In this document: piece by piece, positions 7,311 to 14,522 of the stretch
Layout of the letters: every line of letters begins with the position of its first letter
Position numbering within the stretch: position 1 is the first letter of the stretch
NCBI RefSeq assembly: GCF_021216675.1
Contig: NZ_CP086120.1
Coordinates: 4,276,501-4,340,500, forward strand
DNA: 64,000 nucleotides
Source of the DNA: Streptomyces gobiensis
GTDB lineage: Bacteria > Actinomycetota > Actinomycetes > Streptomycetales > Streptomycetaceae
Direction: 5' to 3'
Notes under the pieces: model-generated
Database searches by the model: none
What the model was told of the DNA's origin: nothing
Seen by the model: the letters and a program-made list of their open reading frames with translations, nothing else
Made by a program: the position numbers and the translations under genes

Positions 7311-9050
7311 TTACAGGAAGTACAGGCGGTTCAGCGAGACGCTCTCGGCCGGGTCGGAGCGCAGGGGGTCGCCGTCGAGGGTGACCAGCCCGCTGCGCTC
7401 ATCCACCCGCACCTCGCCGATGCGGGAGTTGTGCACCAGGTCCGCCGGGCCGATGCCACGGGTGCCGCGCACCGCCACCCGGCGGCGCCGGGTGAGCATC
7501 CCGTCGGCGCCCTGCTCGGTGGCGGCCCGTGAGACGAAGGCGACCGAGATATCGGCGGGCGTGGCGCCGTAGGCACCGAACTGCGGGCCGAGGACGAGGG
7601 GTTCGCAGGTGTCGGTGGCGGCGTTGGGGTCGCCGGTGACGCCATAGGCGGGGAAGCCGGACTTCAGGACCAGCTGGGGCTTCGCCCCGAAGTAGGCGGG
7701 CTGCCAGAGCACGATGTCGGCCAGCTTGCCCACCTCGATGGAGCCGATCTCATGCGACAGACCGTGGGCGATCGACGGGTTGAGGGTGAGCTTGGCGATA
7801 TAGCGCAGCACCCGCGCGTTGTCGTCGCCTTCCCCGTCACCGGGCTCCCCGTCCTGGGGAAGGAGGGGACCCAGCTCGGCCTTGAGCTTCCCGGCCATCT
7901 GGAACGTACGGCGTACGGTCTCACCCGCGCGCCCCATGCCCTGGGCATCGGAGGAGGTGATGCCGATGGCACCCAGATCGTGCAGGACGTCCTCGGCGCC
8001 CATCGTCCCCGCGCGGATCCGGTCCCGGGCCATCGCCGCGTCACCGGGCAGATCGGTCTTCAGATCGTGGACGGAGACGATCATGCCGTAGTGCTCGGCG
8101 ATCGCGTCCCGCCCGAAGGGCAGCGTGGGGTTGGTGGAGGAGCCGATGACGTTGGGGACGCCCGCCATCTTCAGCACATTGGGCACATGGCCGCCGCCGC
8201 AGCCTTCGATATGGAAGGCGTGGATGGTCCGGCCGTCCAGCACCGCGAGGGTGTCCTCGACCGCGAGGGACTCATTGAGGCCATCGCTGTGCAGGGCGAC
8301 CTGGACATCGTGCTCCTCGGCGACCCGCAGCGCGGTGTCCAGGGCGCGGCGGTGGGCGCCCATGTCCTCGTGCACCTTGAAGCCGCAGGCCCCGCCCTGG
8401 GCGAGGGCTTCGGTCAGCGGTGCCGGGTCCGAGGAGGAACCACGGCCCAGGAAGCCGATATTGACCGGCCAGGCGTCAAAGGCGTTGAAGGCGTGCCGCA
8501 GTGCCCAGGGGGAGTTGACGCCGACGCCCCACACCGGGCCGAACTCCTGCCCGATGATGGTGGTCACACCGGAGGCCAGCGAGGCCTCCATGATCCGCGG
8601 TGACAGCAGATGGACATGGGTGTCCACCGCACCGGCGGTGGCGATCAGCCCCTCACCGGAGACGATCGAGGTGCCGGTGCCGACGACCACATCCACCCCG
8701 TCCAGGGTGTCCGGGTTCCCGGCCCGTCCGATGGCGTGGATACGACCCTCACGGATGCCGATCGACACCTTGCGGATGCCCTGCACCGCGTCGATGACCA
8801 GCACGTTGCTGATGACGACATCGCAGGTCTCGCTGGCCGCGGCGGCCTTGAGGTGCAGCCCGTCCCGGGCTGTCTTGCCGAAGCCCGCCAGGAACTCATC
8901 GCCCGGTTTCTGGGCGTCGGACTCCACCCGGACGACAAGCCCGGAGTCGCCCAGCCGCACCCGGTCCCCGGCGCGTGGGCCGTGCACGGAGGCATAGGGG
9001 GTCTGGGCGTTCTGCCCATGAGAAGTACAGCCGTGGGGGTCGCTGGTCAT
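7311..9050 (-). CDS. ureC: Urease alpha subunit, divergent type
   Basis: Catalytic urease subunit, 579 aa, hydrolysing urea to ammonia and carbamate at a dinickel centre. By hand alignment all metal ligands are kept: H145 and H147 (segment DTHVHLLSP), the carbamylated lysine K225 (GFKVHED), H254, H280 and D368 (SSDAQGMGR). The catalytic flap is unusual: the segment IVSVHDL keeps the histidine (H328), but the usual flap Cys is Val327 and the following His is Asp329. The start overlaps the ureAB stop as ATGA. No ureD, ureE, ureF or ureG is in the window, so maturation proteins must come from elsewhere or the enzyme differs from classical urease. Confidence 0.9.
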   Translation of the reverse strand: MTSDPHGCTSHGQNAQTPYASVHGPRAGDRVRLGDSGLVVRVESDAQKPGDEFLAGFGKTARDGLHLKAAAASETCDVVISNVLVIDAVQGIRKVSIGIREGRIHAIGRAGNPDTLDGVDVVVGTGTSIVSGEGLIATAGAVDTHVHLLSPRIMEASLASGVTTIIGQEFGPVWGVGVNSPWALRHAFNAFDAWPVNIGFLGRGSSSDPAPLTEALAQGGACGFKVHEDMGAHRRALDTALRVAEEHDVQVALHSDGLNESLAVEDTLAVLDGRTIHAFHIEGCGGGHVPNVLKMAGVPNVIGSSTNPTLPFGRDAIAEHYGMIVSVHDLKTDLPGDAAMARDRIRAGTMGAEDVLHDLGAIGITSSDAQGMGRAGETVRRTFQMAGKLKAELGPLLPQDGEPGDGEGDDNARVLRYIAKLTLNPSIAHGLSHEIGSIEVGKLADIVLWQPAYFGAKPQLVLKSGFPAYGVTGDPNAATDTCEPLVLGPQFGAYGATPADISVAFVSRAATEQGADGMLTRRRRVAVRGTRGIGPADLVHNSRIGEVRVDERSGLVTLDGDPLRSDPAESVSLNRLYFL

Positions 9051-9733
9051 GATGCCGGTCCCTCCGCTCCCAGATATCCGCAGGCGGCCGCCCGTCGCAG
9101 CGCCTCTTTCCGCGCGCCCGGCGCGTCCAGTGGTCCGTCGACCAGTCCGGCGAAGCCGATCGCGATCCGGTCGCCGCCGATCGGCACCAGCGGGGCCTGG
9201 ACCGTCTCACCGGGGCCAAAACGCAGCGAGGAACCGGCCGGTACACACAGCCGCATGCCGTAAGCCGCCGCTCGGTCGAAGTGCAGCCGGGGGTTGACCT
9301 CGAAGAAGTGAAAGTGCGAGGTGACGCTGACGGGAACGGACGCGGTGTTCCGCACCGTCAGCGTCACCTCCGGCTCGGGCTCCGCTGCCGCGGGCCCTGG
9401 CAGTACCGCGCCCGGTCCGTCCACCGTCGCGGCACCAATCGGCTCGGGTACCACAGCGAGCCGTGAGCCGTCTTCAAAAACCGCCTCGACATGGACCTCG
9501 GTGATCACATCGGCGACCCCGGGCAGCACATCGTCGGGACCGAGCACATCGCGGGCGGCCTGGATCGCTTCCGCGAGCCGCAGCCCGTCCCGGGCGGCCT
9601 CGCAGACCGTGTCGGCGATCAGCGCGGTCGCTTCGGGCACATTGAGGCGCAGCCCACGGGCCCGCCGTGCCCGGGCCAGCTCGGCGGCGCCGTACAGCAG
9701 CAGCCGGTCGCGCTCCGTCGGGGTCAGCCGCAT
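9047..9733 (-). CDS. ureAB: Fused urease gamma/beta subunit
   Basis: The 228-aa product joins UreA (gamma, about residues 1-100; segments RLTPTERDRLLLYGAAELAR and GLRLAEA) to UreB (beta, about 115-228; segment SHFHFFEVNPRLHFDR). Both are structural partners of UreC. Fusions like this are known in Helicobacter and some actinobacteria. I chose ATG 9733 because a GGAGG lies upstream; the GTG at 9745 falls inside that binding site. A four-base ATGA overlap couples it to ureC. Gene order on the minus strand is ureAB, ureC, deiminase, tetR. Confidence 0.88.
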   Translation of the reverse strand: MRLTPTERDRLLLYGAAELARARRARGLRLNVPEATALIADTVCEAARDGLRLAEAIQAARDVLGPDDVLPGVADVITEVHVEAVFEDGSRLAVVPEPIGAATVDGPGAVLPGPAAAEPEPEVTLTVRNTASVPVSVTSHFHFFEVNPRLHFDRAAAYGMRLCVPAGSSLRFGPGETVQAPLVPIGGDRIAIGFAGLVDGPLDAPGARKEALRRAAACGYLGAEGPAS

Positions 9734-9767
9734 CGGGCTCTCCACCTCCCGCTCTTTGCTCCATCGG

Positions 9768-9784
9768 TTAGAGCATCACTCTAA
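9768..9784. promoter_or_regulatory. Palindrome TTAGAG-N5-CTCTAA (operator candidate)
   Basis: Perfect 6-bp arms with spacer CATCA lie 35 bp upstream of the ureAB start. It shares the pattern TTWGAG-N5-CTCWAA with a second copy at 9856-9872, which suggests one regulator binds both. Confidence 0.45.
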
Positions 9785-9793
9785 ACCTTCAAT

Positions 9794-9810
9794 GACTTCT
9801 TGCGGAAGTC
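9794..9810. promoter_or_regulatory. Palindrome GACTTC-TTGCG-GAAGTC
   Basis: Perfect 6-bp arms with a 5-nt spacer, directly before a -35-like TTGACC at 9811-9816. It differs from the flanking TTWGAG palindromes and may be a site for another regulator. Confidence 0.4.
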
Positions 9811-9839
9811 TTGACCTGAGAAGGGGCGGGTCTCACATT
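9811..9839 (+). promoter_or_regulatory. Putative permease promoter
   Basis: TTGACC (9811-9816) and CACATT (9834-9839) are separated by 17 bp and point toward the permease gene. The -35 is good and the -10 weak. Confidence 0.4.
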
Positions 9840-9855
9840 TAGTGAAGCTCAATGC

Positions 9856-9872
9856 TTTGAGTGCCGCTCAAA
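9856..9872. promoter_or_regulatory. Palindrome TTTGAG-N5-CTCAAA (operator candidate)
   Basis: TTTGAG TGCCG CTCAAA is the second copy of the TTWGAG-N5-CTCWAA pattern. It would lie just downstream of the permease transcription start, a position expected for repression. An overlapping inverted pair, CTCAA-TGCT-TTGAG, occupies 9848-9861. Confidence 0.45.
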
Positions 9873-9905
9873 ATACTCACCCCCGTGTCCCCAGGGAGTA
9901 CCGCT

Positions 9906-11348
9906 ATGCAGATCGAGCAATACGGCGTCGACACCATCCCGGACGAGGAACGCACCAGTCGGCCGCGCGACATCGTCAGCTTTCTGCTCGGCTCGAATCT
10001 CGCACTGGGCGTCGTGATCTTCGGCTGGCTGCCGGTCTCCTTCGGCCTGGGCTTCTGGCCCTCGGTCACCTCACTGCTCCTGGGCACCCTGGTCGGCACT
10101 TTCCTCGTCGCGCCGCTCGCTCTGGTCTCCCTGCGCACCGCGACCAATCTGTCCACCAGCAGCGGGGCGCAGTTCGGGGTGCGCGGCCGGCTCATCGGCT
10201 CGGTGATCGGCCTGCTGCTCTCGCTCGGCTACTCGGCGCTGACCCTGTGGGTCGGCGGCGAGGCGATGGTCGCCTCGCTGGGCAGGCTGGTGGGAATGCC
10301 GGAGACCGGTACCGGCTATGCGGTGATCTACGCACTGCTGGCCGGCTGCACCGCCTTCGCCGCCATCTACGGCTACCGGCTGCTGCTGAGAATCAGCCGC
10401 GTGCTCGCCATCGGGATGACCCTGCTCCTGATCGTCGGCATCTTCGCCTACGCGCCCGACTTCACCACCGCGGCACCGGAAGGCAGCGAGTATCTGCTCG
10501 GCGGCTTCTGGCCGACCTGGGCGCTGTCCACCGTCGCCGCCGGACTGAGCGGCCCGATCGCCTTCATCCTGCTGCTGGGCGACTACACCCGCTACATCTC
10601 GCCGGGGCGCCACTCCTCGCGCAAGGTCTGGCTCGCCACCTGCGTCGGCCTTGTCGTCGGTCTGTCCATCCCCCAGCTCTTCGGCACCTTCACCGCCCTC
10701 GCCGTGGGGGCGTACGAAGACTACGCCGGTCCGCTGGTCGCCGGGGCGCCCTTCTGGTTCCTGGTACCGCTGCTGCTCGCCGCGTCCGCCGGATCGATCG
10801 GCAATGCCGGTCTGATGCTCTACTCCATGGGTCTCGACCTGGATGCGATCATGCCGCGCACCACCCGTACGAAGGCCACCTACGCGGTCGCCGTGATCTC
10901 CACCGCAATGGTCTTCTTCGGCCACTTCGTCTGGAACGCACAGGACGCGATGACGTCCTTTGTGCTGCTGCTGACCGCGGTGGGTACGCCCTGGGCGGTC
11001 ATCGTTCTGATGGGATACATCCGCTGCCGTGGCGAGTACGACAGCGAAGCGCTCCAGGTGCTCAACCGCCGGGCGCACGGCGGCGCCTACTGGTACCGCG
11101 CCGGATGGAACCCACGGGCCACCGTGGCGTGGACGGTGGGCTCGGCGGTGGGCCTGTTCGCTGTGGACACCCCGCTGTACACCGGCCCCCTGGTTGAGCC
11201 GCTCGGTGGCCTCGACTTCAGCTTCCTGCTCTCCGCCGCGGTGACGGCCGTCCTCTTCCTGATCGCTTCCCGGGAGCGTCCCGCCGGTGCCACCCCGGCC
11301 CCGGCCCCGGCCACGCCGACGGCGGAAGAGGCCCCCGCGGCCGTCTGA
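9906..11348 (+). CDS. NCS1-family cytosine/purine-type permease
   Basis: The 480-aa product is a polytopic membrane protein with about 12 hydrophobic segments. The N-terminal region (GSNLALGVVIFGWLPVSFGL) and the segment ILLLGDYTRYI fit nucleobase:cation symporter-1 proteins (CodB/PucI-like), which import cytosine, allantoin, uracil, hydantoins or related compounds; the substrate cannot be assigned. ATG 9906 has AGGGAG upstream, whereas the start at 9861 lies inside the operator palindrome region. It is divergent from the ureAB unit and probably shares its control. The C-terminus is Ala/Pro-rich. Confidence 0.88.
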   Translation: MQIEQYGVDTIPDEERTSRPRDIVSFLLGSNLALGVVIFGWLPVSFGLGFWPSVTSLLLGTLVGTFLVAPLALVSLRTATNLSTSSGAQFGVRGRLIGSVIGLLLSLGYSALTLWVGGEAMVASLGRLVGMPETGTGYAVIYALLAGCTAFAAIYGYRLLLRISRVLAIGMTLLLIVGIFAYAPDFTTAAPEGSEYLLGGFWPTWALSTVAAGLSGPIAFILLLGDYTRYISPGRHSSRKVWLATCVGLVVGLSIPQLFGTFTALAVGAYEDYAGPLVAGAPFWFLVPLLLAASAGSIGNAGLMLYSMGLDLDAIMPRTTRTKATYAVAVISTAMVFFGHFVWNAQDAMTSFVLLLTAVGTPWAVIVLMGYIRCRGEYDSEALQVLNRRAHGGAYWYRAGWNPRATVAWTVGSAVGLFAVDTPLYTGPLVEPLGGLDFSFLLSAAVTAVLFLIASRERPAGATPAPAPATPTAEEAPAAV

Positions 11349-11375
11349 CAACCCGTTGCGAAGGTATTGGGCACC

Positions 11376-11422
11376 ATGGAGCGCTGTCCCCGCACCGGCC
11401 CGGTGCGGAGACAGCGCTCCAT
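11376..11422 (+). terminator. Permease terminator hairpin
   Basis: ATGGAGCGCTGTC (11376-11388) pairs with GACAGCGCTCCAT (11410-11422). CCGCACCGG and CCGGTGCGG continue the stem inside. This is one of the longest stems in the window. Confidence 0.8.
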
Positions 11423-11656
11423 GACCATTCGGTATACGGCCACGGCGCATATGCTGACCTGTGCCGTAACGCTCGCCTAACCTCCGGTAACGAGCAGACG
11501 GCGTCGTACTGTAGGACCCCCACAGCGTGGCGCCGCTCAGGTGTGAGGCTTCGCTGCTCGACTGAGCCGGGGGAGTGCTGGTTCTGTCCAGCGCAGCCAT
11601 GAAATGGCGGCGGAGACTGTACGAATCCGACGAGGGTGTTCTGGGCGCGGGTTTCG
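11423..11656. other. Intergenic region before accB
   Basis: No coding frame with a ribosome binding site, no RNA gene and no strong repeat is visible between the permease terminator and the accB promoter. The ATG at 11599 opens a short frame that overlaps accB and has no coding support. Confidence 0.5.
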
Positions 11657-11662
11657 TAGGGT
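11657..11662 (+). promoter_or_regulatory. accB -10 element, leaderless type
   Basis: TAGGGT ends 6 nt before the accB ATG at 11669, and no ribosome binding site lies between, so the transcript is probably leaderless. No clear -35 was seen. Confidence 0.5.
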
Positions 11663-11668
11663 CTATAC

Positions 11669-13252
11669 ATGACCGATCTGCTTCAGACCTCAGCCGCGGC
11701 GACTGACGCACGAGGCCGTACGGCTGAGCTGCACGCCATCCGTGAGGAAGCCCGGCGTGGCCCGAGCGCGCGCGCTACCGAGGCCCAGCATGCGAAGGGG
11801 AAGCTGACCGCGCGTGAGCGGATCGACCTGCTGGTGGATGAGGGATCCTTCAACGAGGTCGAGACGCTGCGCCGGCACCGGGCGACCGGTTTTGGGCTGG
11901 AGTCGAAGAAGCCCTACACCGATGGCGTGATCACCGGGTGGGGAACCGTGCACGGCCGGACGGTCTTCGTTTACGCGCATGACTTCCGGATCTTCGGCGG
12001 GGCGCTGGGTGAGGCCCACGCCACCAAGATCCACAAGATTATGGACATGGCGATCGCGGCGGGCGCTCCGCTGGTGTCGCTGAACGACGGTGCGGGCGCC
12101 CGTATCCAGGAAGGCGTCTCGGCGCTGGCCGGATATGGCGGAATCTTCCAGCGCAACACCAAGGCGTCGGGGGTGATCCCGCAGATCTCGGTGATGCTCG
12201 GTCCGTGCGCGGGCGGTGCGGCCTACTCACCGGCGCTGACGGACTTTGTGTTCATGGTCCGGGACACCTCACAGATGTTCATCACCGGCCCGGATGTGGT
12301 GCAGGCGGTGACCGGCGAGAAGATCTCGCAGAACGGGCTGGGCGGCGCGGATGTCCACGCGGGCACCTCGGGTGTGTCGCACTTCGCGTACGACGACGAG
12401 GAGACCTGCCTGGAAGAGGTGCGGTATCTGCTCTCGCTGCTGCCGCAGAACAACCGGGAGAACCCGCCCACGGTGCTGACGGAGGACCCGGCCGACCGCC
12501 GCGCGGACGCGCTGCTGGAACTGGTCCCCGCCGATGGCAACCGGCCCTATGACATGCGCAAGGTGATCGAGGAAATCGTCGACGACGGCGAGTATCTGGA
12601 GATCCATGAGCGCTGGGCGACGAACATCATCTGTACGCTCACCCGTCTGGACGGTCAGGTGGTCGGCATCGTCGCCAACCAACCGCAGTCACTGGCCGGA
12701 GTGTTGGACATCGAGGCATCTGAGAAGGCTGCGCGCTTTGTCCAGATGTGTGATGCTTTCAACATTCCGATCGTGACCCTGCTGGATGTGCCCGGCTTTC
12801 TGCCGGGTGTCGATCAGGAGCATGGCGGGATCATCCGGCATGGCGCGAAGCTGCTGTACGCGTACTGCAACGCGACCGTGCCCAGGATCTCGGTAGTGCT
12901 GCGGAAGGCGTATGGCGGTGCGTACATCGTGATGGACTCCCAGTCCATTGGAGCGGATCTGACCTATGCGTGGCCGACCAACGAGATCGCGGTGATGGGC
13001 GCCGAGGGCGCCGCCAACGTCATCTTCCGCAAGCAGATCGCCGCGGCCGATGACTCCGAGGCCATGCGGGTGCGGATGGTCAAGGAGTACAAGTCCGAAC
13101 TGATGCACCCCTACTACGCCGCGGAGCGCGGCCTGGTCGATGACGTCATCGACCCTGGCGAGACCCGTGAGGTTCTTATCCGTTCGCTGGCCATGCTCCG
13201 CACGAAGCACGCAGACCTGCCATCCCGTAAGCACGGCAACCCGCCGCAGTAA
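11669..13252 (+). CDS. accB: Acyl-CoA carboxylase beta subunit (carboxyltransferase)
   Basis: The 527-aa carboxyltransferase moves CO2 from biotin carrier to acyl-CoA, giving malonyl- or methylmalonyl-CoA for fatty acid and polyketide synthesis. The crotonase-like halves are complete; oxyanion-hole segments near GPCAGGAAYSPAL and the acyl-CoA pocket segment RKAYGGAYIVMDSQ are visible. The residue after GGAY is Ile420. From the S. coelicolor literature, Ile here marks AccB (accepting acetyl- and propionyl-CoA), whereas PccB has Asp. The partner AccA is not in the window. The accE epsilon gene follows 30 bp downstream. Confidence 0.94.
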   Translation: MTDLLQTSAAATDARGRTAELHAIREEARRGPSARATEAQHAKGKLTARERIDLLVDEGSFNEVETLRRHRATGFGLESKKPYTDGVITGWGTVHGRTVFVYAHDFRIFGGALGEAHATKIHKIMDMAIAAGAPLVSLNDGAGARIQEGVSALAGYGGIFQRNTKASGVIPQISVMLGPCAGGAAYSPALTDFVFMVRDTSQMFITGPDVVQAVTGEKISQNGLGGADVHAGTSGVSHFAYDDEETCLEEVRYLLSLLPQNNRENPPTVLTEDPADRRADALLELVPADGNRPYDMRKVIEEIVDDGEYLEIHERWATNIICTLTRLDGQVVGIVANQPQSLAGVLDIEASEKAARFVQMCDAFNIPIVTLLDVPGFLPGVDQEHGGIIRHGAKLLYAYCNATVPRISVVLRKAYGGAYIVMDSQSIGADLTYAWPTNEIAVMGAEGAANVIFRKQIAAADDSEAMRVRMVKEYKSELMHPYYAAERGLVDDVIDPGETREVLIRSLAMLRTKHADLPSRKHGNPPQ

Positions 13253-13282
13253 GCAGCATGAGCTGCATTAATGGAGAGCCTT

Positions 13283-13501
13283 GTGAGCACGACTGACACC
13301 GCCAACCTCGTCCGGGTGGAGAAGGGCGAGGCCAGCGATGAGGAGCTGGCCGCCGTCACAGCGCTGCTGCTGGCCCGTGCGGCCAGTGGCCAGGGCGCGC
13401 GGCGGGATGCCCGGCCCGGCCCTACCGTTGCGGGCTGGCGCCGCCTTGAGCGCACACCGGGCTTCCGGGCCCCGCACAGCTGGCAGGGCACCTCTTCTTA
13501 A
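13283..13501 (+). CDS. accE: Acyl-CoA carboxylase epsilon subunit
   Basis: The small (72 aa) epsilon subunit of actinobacterial acyl-CoA carboxylase binds and activates the beta subunit. The segment NLVRVEKGEASDEELAAVTA is the typical N-terminal half; the C-terminal half is basic and variable. GTG 13283 has GGAGA 5 nt upstream, while ATG 13271 lies in that binding site. It forms an operon with accB. The last codons run into the CTTCTTAACGGCG motif that opens the repeat elements of this genome. Confidence 0.88.
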   Translation: MSTTDTANLVRVEKGEASDEELAAVTALLLARAASGQGARRDARPGPTVAGWRRLERTPGFRAPHSWQGTSS

Positions 13502-13805
13502 CGGCGTCGCGTGTGGCCTGCGCGGCGGGCCCCGATGCGGGGCGGGGCTCCGCCCGGCTGCGGGGGTGCCGTGGGTGGGTTTCCCCGTATCCCGCCCCTT
13601 CCCGTAACCGGGGCTGCGCCCCGGGGCCCCGGGGGTGGCCGGGTGCGGGCTGGTGGCCGGGGGTTGTGCCCACCCACAGCCCCTCGCGGGGCTGCGAGTG
13701 CCCACAACACGGGTGGGCGGGTCTGGGGGCGGCAGCCCCCACGCGGCGGAGCCGCAAATCGGTACAGCCGGGAAGGGGCCGGGTTTGGGGATACCGCTGG
13801 GTGAC
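13502..13805 (-). repeat. Mosaic G+C-rich hairpin repeat, copy A
   Basis: Copy A fills the space between accE and a small minus-strand gene. On the minus strand it carries, in order, part of the GCGGAGCCGC module, a cut GGGGGC/GCCCCC module, the GTTGTG...CACAAC hairpin (13663-13708), the CCCCGGGGC module and a second GCGGAGCCGC module. The plus-strand motif CTTCTTAACGGCG at 13493-13505 overlaps the accE stop codon. No reading frame here is credible. Confidence 0.75.
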
Positions 13806-13811
13806 CCGGGG

Positions 13812-13973
13812 TCAGCTCGGTGCGGGGGCTTCCATCAGGGTCGTACGACGCGGATTCGCAGTCACCGGCGGGAGTTCCGCGTCATGCTCCTGCTGCTCGG
13901 CGGTGAGCTCTTCGGCATCCGTGAGGTGGGCCAGGGTGGTGCGCTCAGGGTTGGCTATGTTGCGCATGATCAT
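13812..13973 (-). CDS. Small conserved-looking protein, 53 aa (unrecognised)
   Basis: The minus-strand frame starts ATG ATC ATG at 13973 (or the second ATG, 13967) and ends TGA at 13812. The product contains MRNIANPERTTLAHLTDAEE and ends RRTTLMEAPAPS; it is acidic in the middle and has no Cys or membrane segment. About three quarters of codons end in G or C, weaker than neighbouring genes but above chance for this A+T-richer stretch. A mosaic repeat begins right after its stop codon in the same orientation, as at other real genes here. Function unknown; regulator-binding peptide or peptide precursor are only guesses. Confidence 0.5.
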   Translation of the reverse strand: MIMRNIANPERTTLAHLTDAEELTAEQQEHDAELPPVTANPRRTTLMEAPAPS

Positions 13974-14522
13974 GGTCGTCTTCACTTCGGGGCATGCCTC
14001 TTGTCTAATTCGTACCTGATGTAAATCCAGAGAGTAGAGCCCTTTCCCACCGGGTGGTCGATACAGACAATCGAGACCCTGTGAGTTTCCTCACCAGGCT
14101 GCGGGCAAAAGGAACATAACGGTAGGTCAATTGCCTGCGACCAAACGGACATTGTCGGACCGAAGTGCGTATTCCGCTCCCTGGTGTCGCTACTGGGGCA
14201 GTGCGCACACCTGACCGACTCGTGATTGAAAGTCCGATATCAGGGGCGTTTGTTTTCACCGGCTGTTACTTCGTATCCGCATAGCGTCACGCGTGTCACA
14301 GCCTGATACGTGGCCCTTGTTGGAGATCCGGCACTGTGCTGGAATCTCACGGACCGCCGCAGGACATCAGCCGGCGCGTGGGGGCGCAGATGCAGCGCCG
14401 CGCGGTGGTGACGAGGAGACGCGCCGGTCACTCACGACCGTTGGGGAGGTCTTGTATCTCCCTGACTCGATACCGTCCCCCGCTCACGCGGAGGGACGCC
14501 TGGTCCAGAGGTTGCGACGCTA
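13974..14522. other. Divergent intergenic region before cvnA1
   Basis: This 549-bp stretch is less G+C-rich than its surroundings and must hold the promoters of cvnA1 and of the minus-strand small gene. I could not assign -35/-10 pairs with confidence. No RNA gene, repeat or convincing small frame was seen. Confidence 0.4.
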
